From the NCBI GenBank assembly GCA_902796635.1, contig CADBPU010000115.1:1-15730 (forward strand): a stretch of 15,730 bases of DNA. The letters run 5' to 3'. This stretch comes from an uncultured Eubacteriales bacterium. Lineage in GTDB: Bacteria > Bacillota > Clostridia > Christensenellales > UBA1242. Positions 1-7,304 of this stretch are shown here, in pieces (position 1 is the first letter of the stretch; every line of letters starts with the position of its first letter). A program made the position numbers and the translations under genes. The notes beneath the pieces were generated by a model. The model was not told where the DNA came from. It saw only the letters and a program-made list of their open reading frames with translations, and searched no databases.

Positions 1-71
1 AGTAAAAACAAATTTAATATCATAAGTATTGCAACCAAAGAAGTCAATACAACCAAAAGTATTATTTCCAT
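1..71 (-). CDS. N-terminus of a membrane-anchored protein (partial)
   Basis: Reading from the ATG at 71 towards the left edge gives 23 residues beginning MEIILLVVLTSLVAILMILN. This is a single uncharged hydrophobic segment after one acidic residue, and then the window ends. It looks like an N-terminal membrane anchor or uncleaved signal. Several families start this way (for example RmuC-type proteins), but there is too little sequence to choose one. A promoter with its -10 box only 6 nt upstream supports this start and implies a leaderless message. The terminator of the PH-domain gene lies just upstream, so this is a new transcription unit. Confidence 0.55.
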   Translation of the reverse strand, partial: MEIILLVVLTSLVAILMILNLFL

Positions 72-77
72 ATTTTT

Positions 78-105
78 ATTATATCAAAAAGTAAGATATT
101 TTCAA
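78..105 (-). promoter_or_regulatory. Promoter of the left-edge gene, leaderless arrangement
   Basis: On the minus strand, TTGAAA (100-105) is followed after 16 nt by a perfect TATAAT (78-83). Only six bases separate the -10 box from the ATG at 71. Transcription normally starts 6-8 nt after the -10 box, so the first transcribed base should be at or next to the A of the ATG. No Shine-Dalgarno sequence is present. Confidence 0.65.
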
Positions 106-115
106 ATAAATAAAA

Positions 116-148
116 ACAAAAAAGTGGAATTTATTAAACTTCCACTTT
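116..148 (-). terminator. Intrinsic terminator of the PH-domain gene
   Basis: AAAGTGGAA (121-129) and TTCCACTTT (140-148) form a perfect 9-bp stem with a 10-nt loop. Read on the minus strand, the stem runs into a T tract (the A run at 118-123). It lies 24 bp beyond the stop of the PH-domain gene. Confidence 0.75.
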
Positions 149-171
149 ATTTTATATGTTTGCATTAAATA

Positions 172-555
172 TTAAAACTGCATTTCTGTTTGACGAATGC
201 CAACGCGTTGTCTGTCTTCCAAGACAAGTTTATTCAATAGTTCTCTTACTCTGTATGGGTTCTTAATGTTTCTCAAAACCAGTTTATCGCATGTTGCATC
301 TTTACAATAAACGGTAACAGTACCAACACCAAACATTTTGTCAATCAATGATTGATGAACTTCAAAATCATCAACTCTATACAAATTTACTTCTTCCGAG
401 TGAGATGACAAAAAGCCAACAATATTGACAAGTTTTGCATACTCTCCATCTTTTTTTATCACGCTATATCTAGTAAAAGAGCATGGGAGTCCGCAATAGC
501 GTCTTCTGTCTTGCCACAATACTTCTGCTTCTTTATCATATAAATTCTTTGCCAT
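172..555 (-). CDS. Bacterial PH-domain protein (bPH_2 / DUF304-like)
   Basis: This gene encodes 127 residues, the size of a single-domain bacterial PH protein. The fold signature is visible in the middle: an unfolding-ligand strand region (about 27-50), then EVNLYRVDDFEVHQSLIDKM (55-74), FGVGTVTVY (75-83) and a closing IKNPYRVRELL helix (97-107). The I-x-N-P-x-x-V-x-x-x-L ending after a GxGTV strand is characteristic of bPH_2 domains. There is no signal peptide or membrane helix, so it is probably cytosolic or peripheral. The ATG at 555 follows a clear GAGGTG ribosome-binding site (560-565). Paired Cys residues (21/25 and 84/89) could be metal- or redox-active, but I have no evidence for that. 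The function of these proteins is generally unknown. Confidence 0.75.
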   Translation of the reverse strand: MAKNLYDKEAEVLWQDRRRYCGLPCSFTRYSVIKKDGEYAKLVNIVGFLSSHSEEVNLYRVDDFEVHQSLIDKMFGVGTVTVYCKDATCDKLVLRNIKNPYRVRELLNKLVLEDRQRVGIRQTEMQF

Positions 556-574
556 ACTTCACCTCAACATTTAT

Positions 575-603
575 ATTTTAACATAAAAATTAATAGATGT
601 AAA
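575..603 (-). promoter_or_regulatory. Promoter of the PH-domain gene
   Basis: On the minus strand, TTTACA (598-603) and TAAAAT (575-580) are separated by 17 nt. The expected start near 568 leaves a leader of about 12 nt that just contains the Shine-Dalgarno sequence. Confidence 0.5.
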
Positions 604-642
604 TATCATTTTTATATTTTTATAATTTTTATTTTTCATTAT

Positions 643-3303
643 TTATCTAATGCGTTGCTTTGAAAATTTGCTTGCAACTAATTTTGCAATCTCTACAAGT
701 GGAATTATTGCAAAACTAAATAATAATACAATTAGCCATTGAGAATTTGAAAGCATGGCAAGACCAAAAGCAATCCTTAATGGTTCAACAAACGCAACAA
801 GTAAAATAAGTATAACTGAAATCACGAAGGATAAATTAAACAACTTGTTTTTGAAAATATTTGTTTTGAATATGCTATGGCTAGTTTTCAAATTTAGTGC
901 GTGAAGTAGTTGCATGATGTTTATGCAATAAAATGCAAGTGTTGATGCCGTTTTTGCGTCATACATATTTATGCCTATAACATAAATCCCCATGACAATC
1001 ACAATTTGAAGTGCTGCTTGATACAAGATCTTTGCCCAGACTGAAAGTGAAATAATATTTTCATTGGCATGTCTTGGCGGTTTTTGCATCACATCGCTTT
1101 CCGCTGGTTCCAAGCCCAAAGAAATGGCTGGCAAAGTATCTGTTATGAAATTGATAAAAAGTAATTGTGCTGGAAGTAAAAATGTGAATTGTGGTAAAAA
1201 TAGACTTGTCAAAAATAGTGTAAAAACTTCAACTGCATTTGTAGATAACAAAAACTGAATTGTACGCTGAATGTTTGAATAGATCTTTCTGCCTTCTTCA
1301 ACAGCCACAACAATTGTTGCAAAGTTGTCATCACTAACAATCATATCTGCAACATCTTTCACAACATCTGTGCCAGATATACCCATTCCAATGCCAATAT
1401 CTGCAATTTTCAAACTAGGTGCATCGTTCACTCCATCGCCCGTCATTGCAACAATCTTGCCCTGACTTTTGAATGCTTCCACAATCCTAACCTTGTGTTC
1501 TGGACTTACCCTTGCAAAAACGCAATATTTATTGATTATACTTTTCAATTTATCATCACTAATCTTTGCAATATCATGCCCCGTCAAAACTTGATTTTTG
1601 CTGTTCGCAATTCCAATTTCTTTTGCGATAGCAAAAGCAGTTTCTGCATGGTCGCCTGTTATCATAACCGGTTTTAGTCCTGCACTTTTGCATTTTGAAA
1701 TTGCTTCAAAAACTTCTGGTCTTGGTGGATCAATCATTCCTACAAGACCTAAAAATATTAAGTTATTTTCCAAATCATCTTTTTGAGAAAAGGTATCAAT
1801 TTGTTTATAAGCAAGGCACAAAACCCTAAGCGCTTGCTCACCCATTTGTTTGTTTACTCTTTCTATCTCACATAACCTTTCATGAGATAAAGTCTCAATT
1901 CTACCATTAATCAATATTTTGTTGCATTTATTAATCAAAAAATCAAATGCACCTTTTGAATAGCAAAAGAATTCGTTTTGTTTTTTGTGTATTGTAGTCA
2001 TGATTTTTCTGCTACTATCAAATGGAATTTCATAGACTCTTTTGTATTGAGATTTTATTTCATTAATGTTATAATGAGAATCTTTTACAAAATTTGCAAG
2101 TGCAATTTCTGTTGGCTCACCAACTATTTTTTTGCCGTCATATTCAACATCATTGCACAAAATCATACAATTCATTATTTCTTTGAAATGCTTTTTTAAG
2201 ACATCTTCTTCTGTGGCTTTTATGACCATATTATTATTGTAATACAATCGTTTTACACTCATCTTGTTTTGAGTGAGCGTGCCTGTTTTGTCGCTACAAA
2301 TAACACCACAACTGCCAAGTGTTTCTACTGCATGAAGTCGCTTTATTATTGCGTTTTGACTTGCAAGACGTTGCACGCCAAGTGCCATGATGATTGTGAT
2401 AGACGCCGGCAAACTTTCTGGAATAGCTGCAACAGCCAAGGCAACAGCAGTTAAAAATGCTTCCAAAATATTTGTAGACTTTGGCACTGTGATTTCAACC
2501 ATAAAGATAATTATTGAAATAACAATCACGGATATGCTTATTATTTTGCCAATTTTATTAAGGGATTTTTGCAAAGGGGTTAGTTCTTTTTTGCCTGTAC
2601 TTATCATCACGGCAATTTTGCCCATTTCTGTATCTTTGCCGACTGCAACAACAACGCCAATGGCTCTGCCATAAGTGGCGACTGAGCTTGAATATGCCAT
2701 ATTTTTTCTTTCTGCAAGCGCCGTGTGTTCGTCAAACACAATATCTGCATTTTTTTCTACCTGCACACTTTCACCAGTAAGAGAACTTTCGTCAACTCTA
2801 AAATTGTGAGTTTCAATAAGTCTTATATCTGCTGGCAAAATATTTCCACTTGAAAGTATGACAATATCACCAACAACCAAATCTTCAACTTTTATATTTT
2901 GTATTGCACCATCGCGCATAACATTGCAATATGGCTCAGTTTGTTTTTTCAAACTTTCTAGCGCATGCTCTGCTTTGTTTTCCTGCACCACTCCAAAAGT
3001 GGCATTGAGAATAACAATAAATAAAATTATTCCACCTTCAAACAAATTTTGATATTCTTTGCTGACAACTGCAATGGTTATGCTAATAACTGCGCTAACA
3101 ATCAATATGATAACCATGATATCTTTGAATTGCGCAAAAAATTTTGAAGCAATTGATTGTTTCTTCTCCGCTTCAAAACTATTTTTGTTGCCATCTTTTT
3201 GCCTATCCAAAACTTCACTAGATGATAGACCCTTTGAACTTGTCCTTAATTCATCTAAAACTTTTTCTATACTTTTTGCATGTGCGTTTGAAATCTTTTT
3301 CAC
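643..3303 (-). CDS. P-type Ca2+-transporting ATPase (P2 type)
   Basis: This is a full-length 886-residue P2-type ATPase, which expels Ca2+ from the cytosol using ATP. In order: an N-terminal cation-ATPase domain (1-60), paired helices M1/M2 (60-105), the actuator motif TGES (176-179), M4 with PESLP (295-299), the phosphorylation site DKTGTLT (Asp338), the nucleotide-domain KGAF motif (450-453), the hinge TGDGVNDAP (621-629) and six C-terminal helices. Ca2+-ligand positions known from SERCA are recognisable: Asn689 and Glu692 in M5, and NFITD (Asn718, Thr721, Asp722) in M6. The M8 Glu of SERCA is replaced by Gln798, as in plasma-membrane-type pumps, which suggests one Ca2+ per cycle (inference). 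M4 has PESLP where PEGLP is more usual. The start is GTG at 3303; an overlapping ATG 2 nt upstream is out of frame and stops at once. It is a monocistronic unit. Confidence 0.93.
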   Translation of the reverse strand: MKKISNAHAKSIEKVLDELRTSSKGLSSSEVLDRQKDGNKNSFEAEKKQSIASKFFAQFKDIMVIILIVSAVISITIAVVSKEYQNLFEGGIILFIVILNATFGVVQENKAEHALESLKKQTEPYCNVMRDGAIQNIKVEDLVVGDIVILSSGNILPADIRLIETHNFRVDESSLTGESVQVEKNADIVFDEHTALAERKNMAYSSSVATYGRAIGVVVAVGKDTEMGKIAVMISTGKKELTPLQKSLNKIGKIISISVIVISIIIFMVEITVPKSTNILEAFLTAVALAVAAIPESLPASITIIMALGVQRLASQNAIIKRLHAVETLGSCGVICSDKTGTLTQNKMSVKRLYYNNNMVIKATEEDVLKKHFKEIMNCMILCNDVEYDGKKIVGEPTEIALANFVKDSHYNINEIKSQYKRVYEIPFDSSRKIMTTIHKKQNEFFCYSKGAFDFLINKCNKILINGRIETLSHERLCEIERVNKQMGEQALRVLCLAYKQIDTFSQKDDLENNLIFLGLVGMIDPPRPEVFEAISKCKSAGLKPVMITGDHAETAFAIAKEIGIANSKNQVLTGHDIAKISDDKLKSIINKYCVFARVSPEHKVRIVEAFKSQGKIVAMTGDGVNDAPSLKIADIGIGMGISGTDVVKDVADMIVSDDNFATIVVAVEEGRKIYSNIQRTIQFLLSTNAVEVFTLFLTSLFLPQFTFLLPAQLLFINFITDTLPAISLGLEPAESDVMQKPPRHANENIISLSVWAKILYQAALQIVIVMGIYVIGINMYDAKTASTLAFYCINIMQLLHALNLKTSHSIFKTNIFKNKLFNLSFVISVILILLVAFVEPLRIAFGLAMLSNSQWLIVLLFSFAIIPLVEIAKLVASKFSKQRIR

Positions 3304-3308
3304 ATGGT

Positions 3309-3337
3309 ATTATATTAATCAAACTTGCATTTAACAA
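3309..3337 (-). promoter_or_regulatory. Promoter of the Ca2+ ATPase, leaderless arrangement
   Basis: On the minus strand, TTGTTA (3332-3337) is followed by a 17-nt spacer and TATAAT (3309-3314). The GTG start codon begins only 5 nt after the -10 box and there is no Shine-Dalgarno sequence, so the transcript should begin at or immediately beside the start codon. Confidence 0.65.
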
Positions 3338-3389
3338 CTTATAATTTAATTATTTTTGGTAAACATAAATATATAAAAGCAGGTGCTAT

Positions 3390-3524
3390 ATGAAATTGTA
3401 TATTTGTTTGAGTTGTGGTGAAATTTTGGATAATAACAAAGATGCGTGCAGGATTTGTGGAAGCAATATTTGCAAAAACTGCAAACACGTGTGTGGCAAT
3501 GTGTGCAGAGTTTGTAGAATGTAA
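3390..3524 (+). CDS. Small Cys-rich (zinc-ribbon-like) protein, 44 aa
   Basis: A short ORF that is easy to miss encodes 44 residues beginning MKLYICLSCGEILDNNKDAC. Nine cysteines are arranged as CxxC (6, 9), CxxC (20, 23), CxxC (28, 31), single Cys35, then Cys39 and Cys42 as CxxC. The first four form a plausible zinc ribbon, and the last five a second metal knuckle. A good ribosome-binding site (AGGTG, 3381-3385) lies 4 nt before the ATG. A TATAAT at 3340-3345 could be its -10 box, though with no convincing -35. The gene is divergent from the Ca2+ ATPase and convergent with Tex. Cys codons at zinc-ribbon spacing are very unlikely by chance, which argues for a real protein. I recognise no family, and a zinc-bound RNA/DNA- or protein-binding role is only a guess. 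Confidence 0.72.
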   Translation: MKLYICLSCGEILDNNKDACRICGSNICKNCKHVCGNVCRVCRM

Positions 3525-3551
3525 AAGTATTTTATAAAATATTTTTTTATA

Positions 3552-3602
3552 AAAAAAATAAGATATGACATATACCTTCAAATTGATCGTATTGCATATC
3601 TT
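3552..3602 (-). terminator. Terminator of tex
   Basis: AAGATATG (3560-3567) and CATATCTT (3595-3602) are perfect 8-bp arms around a 27-nt loop. On the minus strand, the structure lies just downstream of the tex stop and is followed by a run of eight T (complement of 3551-3558). The loop is long, so strength is uncertain. It may also stop transcripts of the small Cys-rich gene from the other side. Confidence 0.5.
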
Positions 3603-3610
3603 AATTTTTA

Positions 3611-5782
3611 TTATTCTTCTTCAATATTTTTCATTGTCAAAGCAATTCTATTCTTTTCAAGATCAACGCTCAAAACTTTAACTTTCACAACTTGACCTAC
3701 ACTCAAAACTTCACTTGGGTGTTTGATGTATTGGTCGCAAATTTGGCTGATATGAACAAGTCCGTCTTGATGCACTGCAATGTCTACAAACGCTCCAAAA
3801 TCGATAACGTTTCTTACTGTTCCTGTCAAAACCATGCCAGGTTGCAAGTCGTTTATACTCATAACGTCTGTTCTCAAATTTGGTTTTGGCAAACTATCAC
3901 GAATATCACGTCCTGGTTTCAAAAGTTCTGTGACGATATCATTAAGTGTTGGTTCTCCAATTCCAATTTCTTTTGCAACTTTTGCTGAACCCTTTTCTGC
4001 AATGAGTTCTGGCAAATGACTAACATTTCCATTTTTTACATCTTCATCAGTCATGCCAAAATATTTCAAAAGTTTTTCCGTTGCGGGATAACTTTCTGGA
4101 TGCACTGCTGTGTTGTCCAAAATATTTTTACCATTTGTAATACGCAAGAAACCAGCACATTGCTCAAATGCCTTGTCGCCAAGTTTGCTGACTTTTTTGA
4201 GTTCTGTTCTTGACTTAAAAGCACCATTATCTTCACGATATTTTACAACATTTTTTGCAATAGAACTATTTAATCCACTGACTTTTGAAAGAAGTGAAGG
4301 ACTTGCAGTATTAAGGTCAACACCAACGCTATTAACACAATCTTCAACAACTCCATCCAAAACTTCGGTTAGTCTTTTTGGTGGCATATCTTGTTGATAT
4401 TGTCCAACACCTATGCTTTTTACGTCAATTTTGATGAGTTCTGCAAGTGGGTCTTGCATACGTCTTGCAATAGAAACAGCACTTCTTGTTGTAACATCAT
4501 ATTCTGGGAATTCTTCTGCTGCAAGTTTGCTTGCACTATAAACAGAAGCACCTGCTTCGCTAACAACCATGTATGAAACTGGTCTGTGTGCTTTTTTGAT
4601 AAGGTTTGCAATAAAGATTTCACTCTCTTTGCTTGCAGTTCCATTTCCAATTGAAATACAATCAATTTTATACTTATCAATCATATTAAGAATTATTCTT
4701 TCACTCTCTTCAATCTTGTTTTGTGGTGGTGTTGCATAAACAACTCCCTTATCAAGTACCTTTCCATTTTCATCAATAACAGCAAGTTTGCAACCTGTTC
4801 TGTATCCTGGGTCAAAGCCCAAAATTGTTTTATGCTTTAATGGTGGTTGCATGAGAAGTGGTTTAAGATTGACCTTAAACATTTTTATTGCTTGCTCATT
4901 TGCAACATCGGTTAGTTCATTTCTCAGTTCTGTGTCCAAACTTGGCATGATAAGTCTATCAAAACTATCAACAATAGTTGCCTTCATAACTTCCGTAAAA
5001 ATACTTTCTGCTTTCAAAAATTTCTTTTCCACAATTTGAATGCATCTATCATGATTTGCAATAATATCTACCTTTAAGCACTTTTCTTTTTCTCCACGAT
5101 TGATTGCAAGCACTCTGTGGCTTTTTATTGATTTGATTGGCTCTTTTCTGCCATCATACATTTCATATGTTTTGAAGTTTTCCGCTTCTTTCAAAGTGGT
5201 TTGAATTTCTGCAGTGTCCTGCATAAATTTTCTTAATTGTTTTCTTACATCAGCATCATCACTAATGATTTCTGCAATGATATCAAGTGCACCCTGAAGT
5301 GCTTCTTCTGGTGTTGATACTCTTTTCTTTTCATCTTCTGCATTGTTTACATAATCTTTGGCAATTTCCAAAGGATTTCCTTCTTTGAGTTTTTGAGCAA
5401 GTATAATATCTGCAAGTGGTTGCAAGCCCTTTGCAATGGCTTTTGTTGCTCTTGTTTCTCTCTTTGGTCTAAATGGTCTATATATATCTTCAAGTTCTGT
5501 AAGCGTGTTGGCTTTTTCAATTTTCTCTTTTATCTCATCAGTCATTTTGTCCTGTTCTGTGATGAGTTTTGTGACTTCTTCCTTTCTCTTATCTAGATTT
5601 CTCAAATAGTTTAATCTATCTGCAAAAACTCTCAAGGTTTGGTCGTCACAACTTCCGGTTAATTCCTTTCTGTATCTTGCAATAAATGGAATTGTGCAAC
5701 CTTCGTTAATTAATTTTTCAATGTTCTCTGCATGCTGTGGTGTGATGCCAAGTTCTAACGCAATTACTTCAAAATTATTCAT
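3611..5782 (-). CDS. tex: Tex, S1-domain RNA-binding transcription accessory protein
   Basis: This is a 723-residue protein of normal Tex length. Tex is a cytosolic nucleic-acid-binding protein with helical, RNase H-like and S1 modules. It is linked to transcription elongation and stress or toxin expression, and is the bacterial relative of eukaryotic Spt6. Visible here are the helical Tex_N region with IPFIARYRKE (31-40) and IYRPFRPKRETRA (100-112), the YqgF/RNase H-like domain starting at LGFDPGYRTGC (321-331), the conserved LDGVVEDCVNSVGVDLNTAS (475-494), helix-hairpin-helix repeats (about 490-560), and a C-terminal S1 domain (about 648-718; GTVRNVIDFGAFVDI). The start is ATG at 5782. The nearest purine-rich site (AAGGGG, 5795-5800) is 12 nt away, which is long but acceptable. 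It is a monocistronic unit. Confidence 0.96.
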   Translation of the reverse strand: MNNFEVIALELGITPQHAENIEKLINEGCTIPFIARYRKELTGSCDDQTLRVFADRLNYLRNLDKRKEEVTKLITEQDKMTDEIKEKIEKANTLTELEDIYRPFRPKRETRATKAIAKGLQPLADIILAQKLKEGNPLEIAKDYVNNAEDEKKRVSTPEEALQGALDIIAEIISDDADVRKQLRKFMQDTAEIQTTLKEAENFKTYEMYDGRKEPIKSIKSHRVLAINRGEKEKCLKVDIIANHDRCIQIVEKKFLKAESIFTEVMKATIVDSFDRLIMPSLDTELRNELTDVANEQAIKMFKVNLKPLLMQPPLKHKTILGFDPGYRTGCKLAVIDENGKVLDKGVVYATPPQNKIEESERIILNMIDKYKIDCISIGNGTASKESEIFIANLIKKAHRPVSYMVVSEAGASVYSASKLAAEEFPEYDVTTRSAVSIARRMQDPLAELIKIDVKSIGVGQYQQDMPPKRLTEVLDGVVEDCVNSVGVDLNTASPSLLSKVSGLNSSIAKNVVKYREDNGAFKSRTELKKVSKLGDKAFEQCAGFLRITNGKNILDNTAVHPESYPATEKLLKYFGMTDEDVKNGNVSHLPELIAEKGSAKVAKEIGIGEPTLNDIVTELLKPGRDIRDSLPKPNLRTDVMSINDLQPGMVLTGTVRNVIDFGAFVDIAVHQDGLVHISQICDQYIKHPSEVLSVGQVVKVKVLSVDLEKNRIALTMKNIEEE

Positions 5783-5835
5783 TATTCTTTACTACCCCTT
5801 TGTGCAAACATATCTCATTTTGCACTAACAAATCT

Positions 5836-5863
5836 ATATTAACATAAAAAAAAATATTTTCAA
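5836..5863 (-). promoter_or_regulatory. Probable promoter of tex
   Basis: On the minus strand, TTGAAA (5858-5863) is followed by 16 nt and TAATAT (5836-5841). This predicts a leader of roughly 45 nt containing the AAGGGG site. It is a plausible sigma-A-type promoter in a very AT-rich spacer. Confidence 0.4.
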
Positions 5864-5907
5864 AAAGTTTTTGCAAATAAAATAAACATTTTTACTTTCT
5901 ATTTTAT

Positions 5908-5932
5908 AAAAAAATCGCAATATAATTTGCGA
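5908..5932 (-). terminator. Terminator of the CYTH-like gene
   Basis: TCGCAA (5915-5920) and TTGCGA (5927-5932) form a 6-bp stem around a 6-nt loop. On the minus strand it runs into seven T (complement of 5908-5914). The stem starts 3 bp after the stop codon of the gene at 5935-6606. Confidence 0.75.
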
Positions 5933-5934
5933 CT

Positions 5935-6606
5935 TTAATATTCATACTTAAAAATTCTTTTGCCTGCTTCAAACTTAGTCTCGCCCATATTTGTAAGTTG
6001 TACTTTTTGCTCCAAAGCATAGCAAAATCTTTCAAAAGCTGTCTTGTTTGCAATATCATTCATGCAATTCATTTTAATTTCAAAAACATAATCTGGTATT
6101 TGATGCCTTTTTGTATTAAACATGACAGAATCAAAATTTACAAGACCATTAAAACCTGTGTTGTTGAAAATTTCAAGTTGCAATCTGTGAGTTTCTATAT
6201 ACAAAAATACTTTCAGCCCTTTGAGCATACGAGCTATATCGGCATCCATACGATGAGTGTACATATCTTGCAATTTGTCTTCTAAAAACAAGATATATTC
6301 ATTTTTGTCTTGAATTTTGTCGCCATAGTGCATATCGGTTTCAAACTCTTTTCTTACACCATTATTTTTGCAAACGATTGAAAGTGTTTGTTTGCTGTTA
6401 TCAACAACTCTAACCCTTATACTTGCATCAAGAGTTTCCATCAAATTTTCTGGCGTTTCATAAAAATAGTCAACGATTTCAATTTGCTTGCTACTCTTTG
6501 TTTCCATATTTGGCATAAGACGAATGAGTTCATCAAGACGAACCATATCTCTGTTTTTTACATAGTATGTTCTTTGTATCAATTTTTGACTTTCAAATAT
6601 TTCCAT
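5935..6606 (-). CDS. CYTH / triphosphate-tunnel-like protein (divergent)
   Basis: This protein has 223 residues and no signal or membrane segment. The order of strands resembles the triphosphate tunnel (CYTH) fold, whose members hydrolyse or polymerise phosphate chains or bind polyphosphate. It has DYFYETPENLME (46-57), SIRVRVV with alternating basic residues (62-68), LSIVCK (75-80), RKEFE (85-89), RLQLEIF (141-147), VFEIKM (174-179), and a C-terminal Lys/Arg segment (Lys211, Lys216, Arg217). Alternating charged residues on strands that face a tunnel are typical of the family. The usual N-terminal ExExK motif is not clear; EIE at 42-44 without the Lys may be a remnant. Enzymatic activity is therefore uncertain and a polyphosphate-binding role is possible. 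The start at 6606 is supported by a promoter placed for leaderless transcription. Confidence 0.5.
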   Translation of the reverse strand: MEIFESQKLIQRTYYVKNRDMVRLDELIRLMPNMETKSSKQIEIVDYFYETPENLMETLDASIRVRVVDNSKQTLSIVCKNNGVRKEFETDMHYGDKIQDKNEYILFLEDKLQDMYTHRMDADIARMLKGLKVFLYIETHRLQLEIFNNTGFNGLVNFDSVMFNTKRHQIPDYVFEIKMNCMNDIANKTAFERFCYALEQKVQLTNMGETKFEAGKRIFKYEY

Positions 6607-6612
6607 ATTTAT

Positions 6613-6641
6613 ATTTTATATTGATTTTTTAATTTTGGCAA
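6613..6641 (-). promoter_or_regulatory. Promoter of the CYTH-like gene, leaderless arrangement
   Basis: On the minus strand, TTGCCA (6636-6641), a 17-nt spacer and TAAAAT (6613-6618). The ATG at 6606 comes exactly 6 nt after the -10 box and there is no Shine-Dalgarno sequence. Confidence 0.6.
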
Positions 6642-6689
6642 GAAAATATCATGATTAAACTAAAAACTAAATTAAAATTAGTATTTTAA

Positions 6690-6719
6690 TAAAAATAGGT
6701 AAGGTGTTTCCTTACCTAT
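6690..6719 (-). terminator. Terminator downstream of the XRE pseudogene
   Basis: ATAGGTAAGG (6695-6704) and CCTTACCTAT (6710-6719) form a perfect 10-bp stem with a 5-nt loop. On the minus strand it is followed by T5ATT. It lies 80 bp beyond the end of the XRE reading frame. It also marks the left edge of the decayed island. Confidence 0.75.
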
Positions 6720-6798
6720 GCACAAGACAAAACAAAAATTTGTTTGCCCACATTTTTATTTTGTGAAAAAAATAAAAACTTATTCAAATAAAATATTA

Positions 6799-7008
6799 TT
6801 AATACCATTCTTCTAAGCCAAGTAAATAATCAGTTGATACATCAAAAAATTTTGCTAAAATAATAAGTTGCTCACTTCTAATATCTGCTTGATTATTTTC
6901 CCATCTGCAAATTGAAGATTAACCTATTTTTACTAGTTTAGCCAATTTATCAATAGAAATCCCTCTATCTTGTCTTAATTCTTTTAATCTAATTGCAAAT
7001 CTTTCCAT
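6799..7008 (-). pseudogene. XRE/Cro-CI family repressor with an internal stop codon
   Basis: From the ATG at 7008 the frame encodes a 69-residue stand-alone helix-turn-helix protein of the Cro/CI type. It has MERFAIRLKELRQDRGISID (1-20), KLAKLV (21-26), then a TAA codon at position 30 (6919-6921), then SSICRWENNQ (31-40) and the usual closing LAKFFDVSTDYLLGL (51-65). The residue lost to TAA sits in the recognition helix, where the family normally has Gln (the QSSIxxWE pattern). A single CAA-to-TAA change therefore explains the break. TAA is used as a stop by other genes here, so it is not recoded. No second frame lesion is seen, so decay is recent. A TATAAT at 7015-7020, 6 nt before the ATG, suggests a leaderless message. 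The protein would have controlled itself and the divergent gene at 7091. Confidence 0.8.
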
Positions 7009-7042
7009 AAGTTTATTATATTCCGTTATTGGGACAAATTTA

Positions 7043-7071
7043 TTGGCATCCCTGTTTAGGGATGTTATAGT
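7043..7071 (+). promoter_or_regulatory. Promoter with nested palindromic operator for the divergent gene
   Basis: TTGGCA (7043-7048), a 17-nt spacer and TATAGT (7066-7071) form a plus-strand promoter. The spacer is almost filled by a perfect inverted repeat, CATCCCT-GTTT-AGGGATG (7047-7064). A dimeric repressor bound there would block RNA polymerase, so this is very probably the operator of the adjacent XRE repressor. The XRE gene's own TATAAT (minus strand, 7015-7020) is about 27 bp away, so the same site could also autoregulate the repressor. Binding is inferred from position and symmetry only. Confidence 0.65.
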
Positions 7072-7090
7072 ATATTAAGGTGTTATAAAA

Positions 7091-7304
7091 ATGAAATATA
7101 AATACAGTATAGAAGAAATAAGTAAATTAATGAATAAAATAAGTTAAGGAAAGTAGGGATGATGATTTTGACGAAAATGGTATAAAATCATAGAGAAAAA
7201 TGCTTGCAGAAAATAAAGAATTAAGAAATGAATTAATAATTAAATTACTTTTTGAAACTGAAAAGCCAAAAAAGGCTAAAAAGAATACAAAAAAGAAATC
7301 TTAA
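7091..7304 (+). pseudogene. Decayed small Lys-rich ORF divergent from the XRE gene
   Basis: The ATG at 7091 follows a ribosome-binding site (AAGGTG, 7077-7082) and encodes MKYKYSIEEISKLMNKIS before a TAA at 7145. Coding resumes in the +1 frame without a gap in sense: VKESRDDDFDENGIKS, a TAG at 7191-7193, then RKMLAENKELRNELIIKLLF and a Lys-rich tail ending at the TAA at 7302-7304. One single-base frameshift near 7140-7148 and one nonsense change would restore a protein of about 70 residues with a helical, charged C-terminus. I do not recognise the family. Its partner repressor gene is also broken. Small repressor-controlled ORFs of this kind are common at the edges of phage or integrative elements, but no other element gene remains here. 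Confidence 0.55.

Noticed and set aside
3339..3581. Minus-strand ORFs of 80 and 61 codons between the ATPase and tex
   Set aside because: They are antisense to the Cys-rich gene and have no ribosome-binding site. Their His/Thr content mirrors the Cys codons of the real plus-strand frame.
6919..7193. Stop-codon reassignment as an explanation for the interrupted XRE and Lys-rich ORFs
   Set aside because: TAA and TAG end intact genes elsewhere in the window (for example metK ends in TAG and trhP-like in TAA), so these are true nonsense codons.
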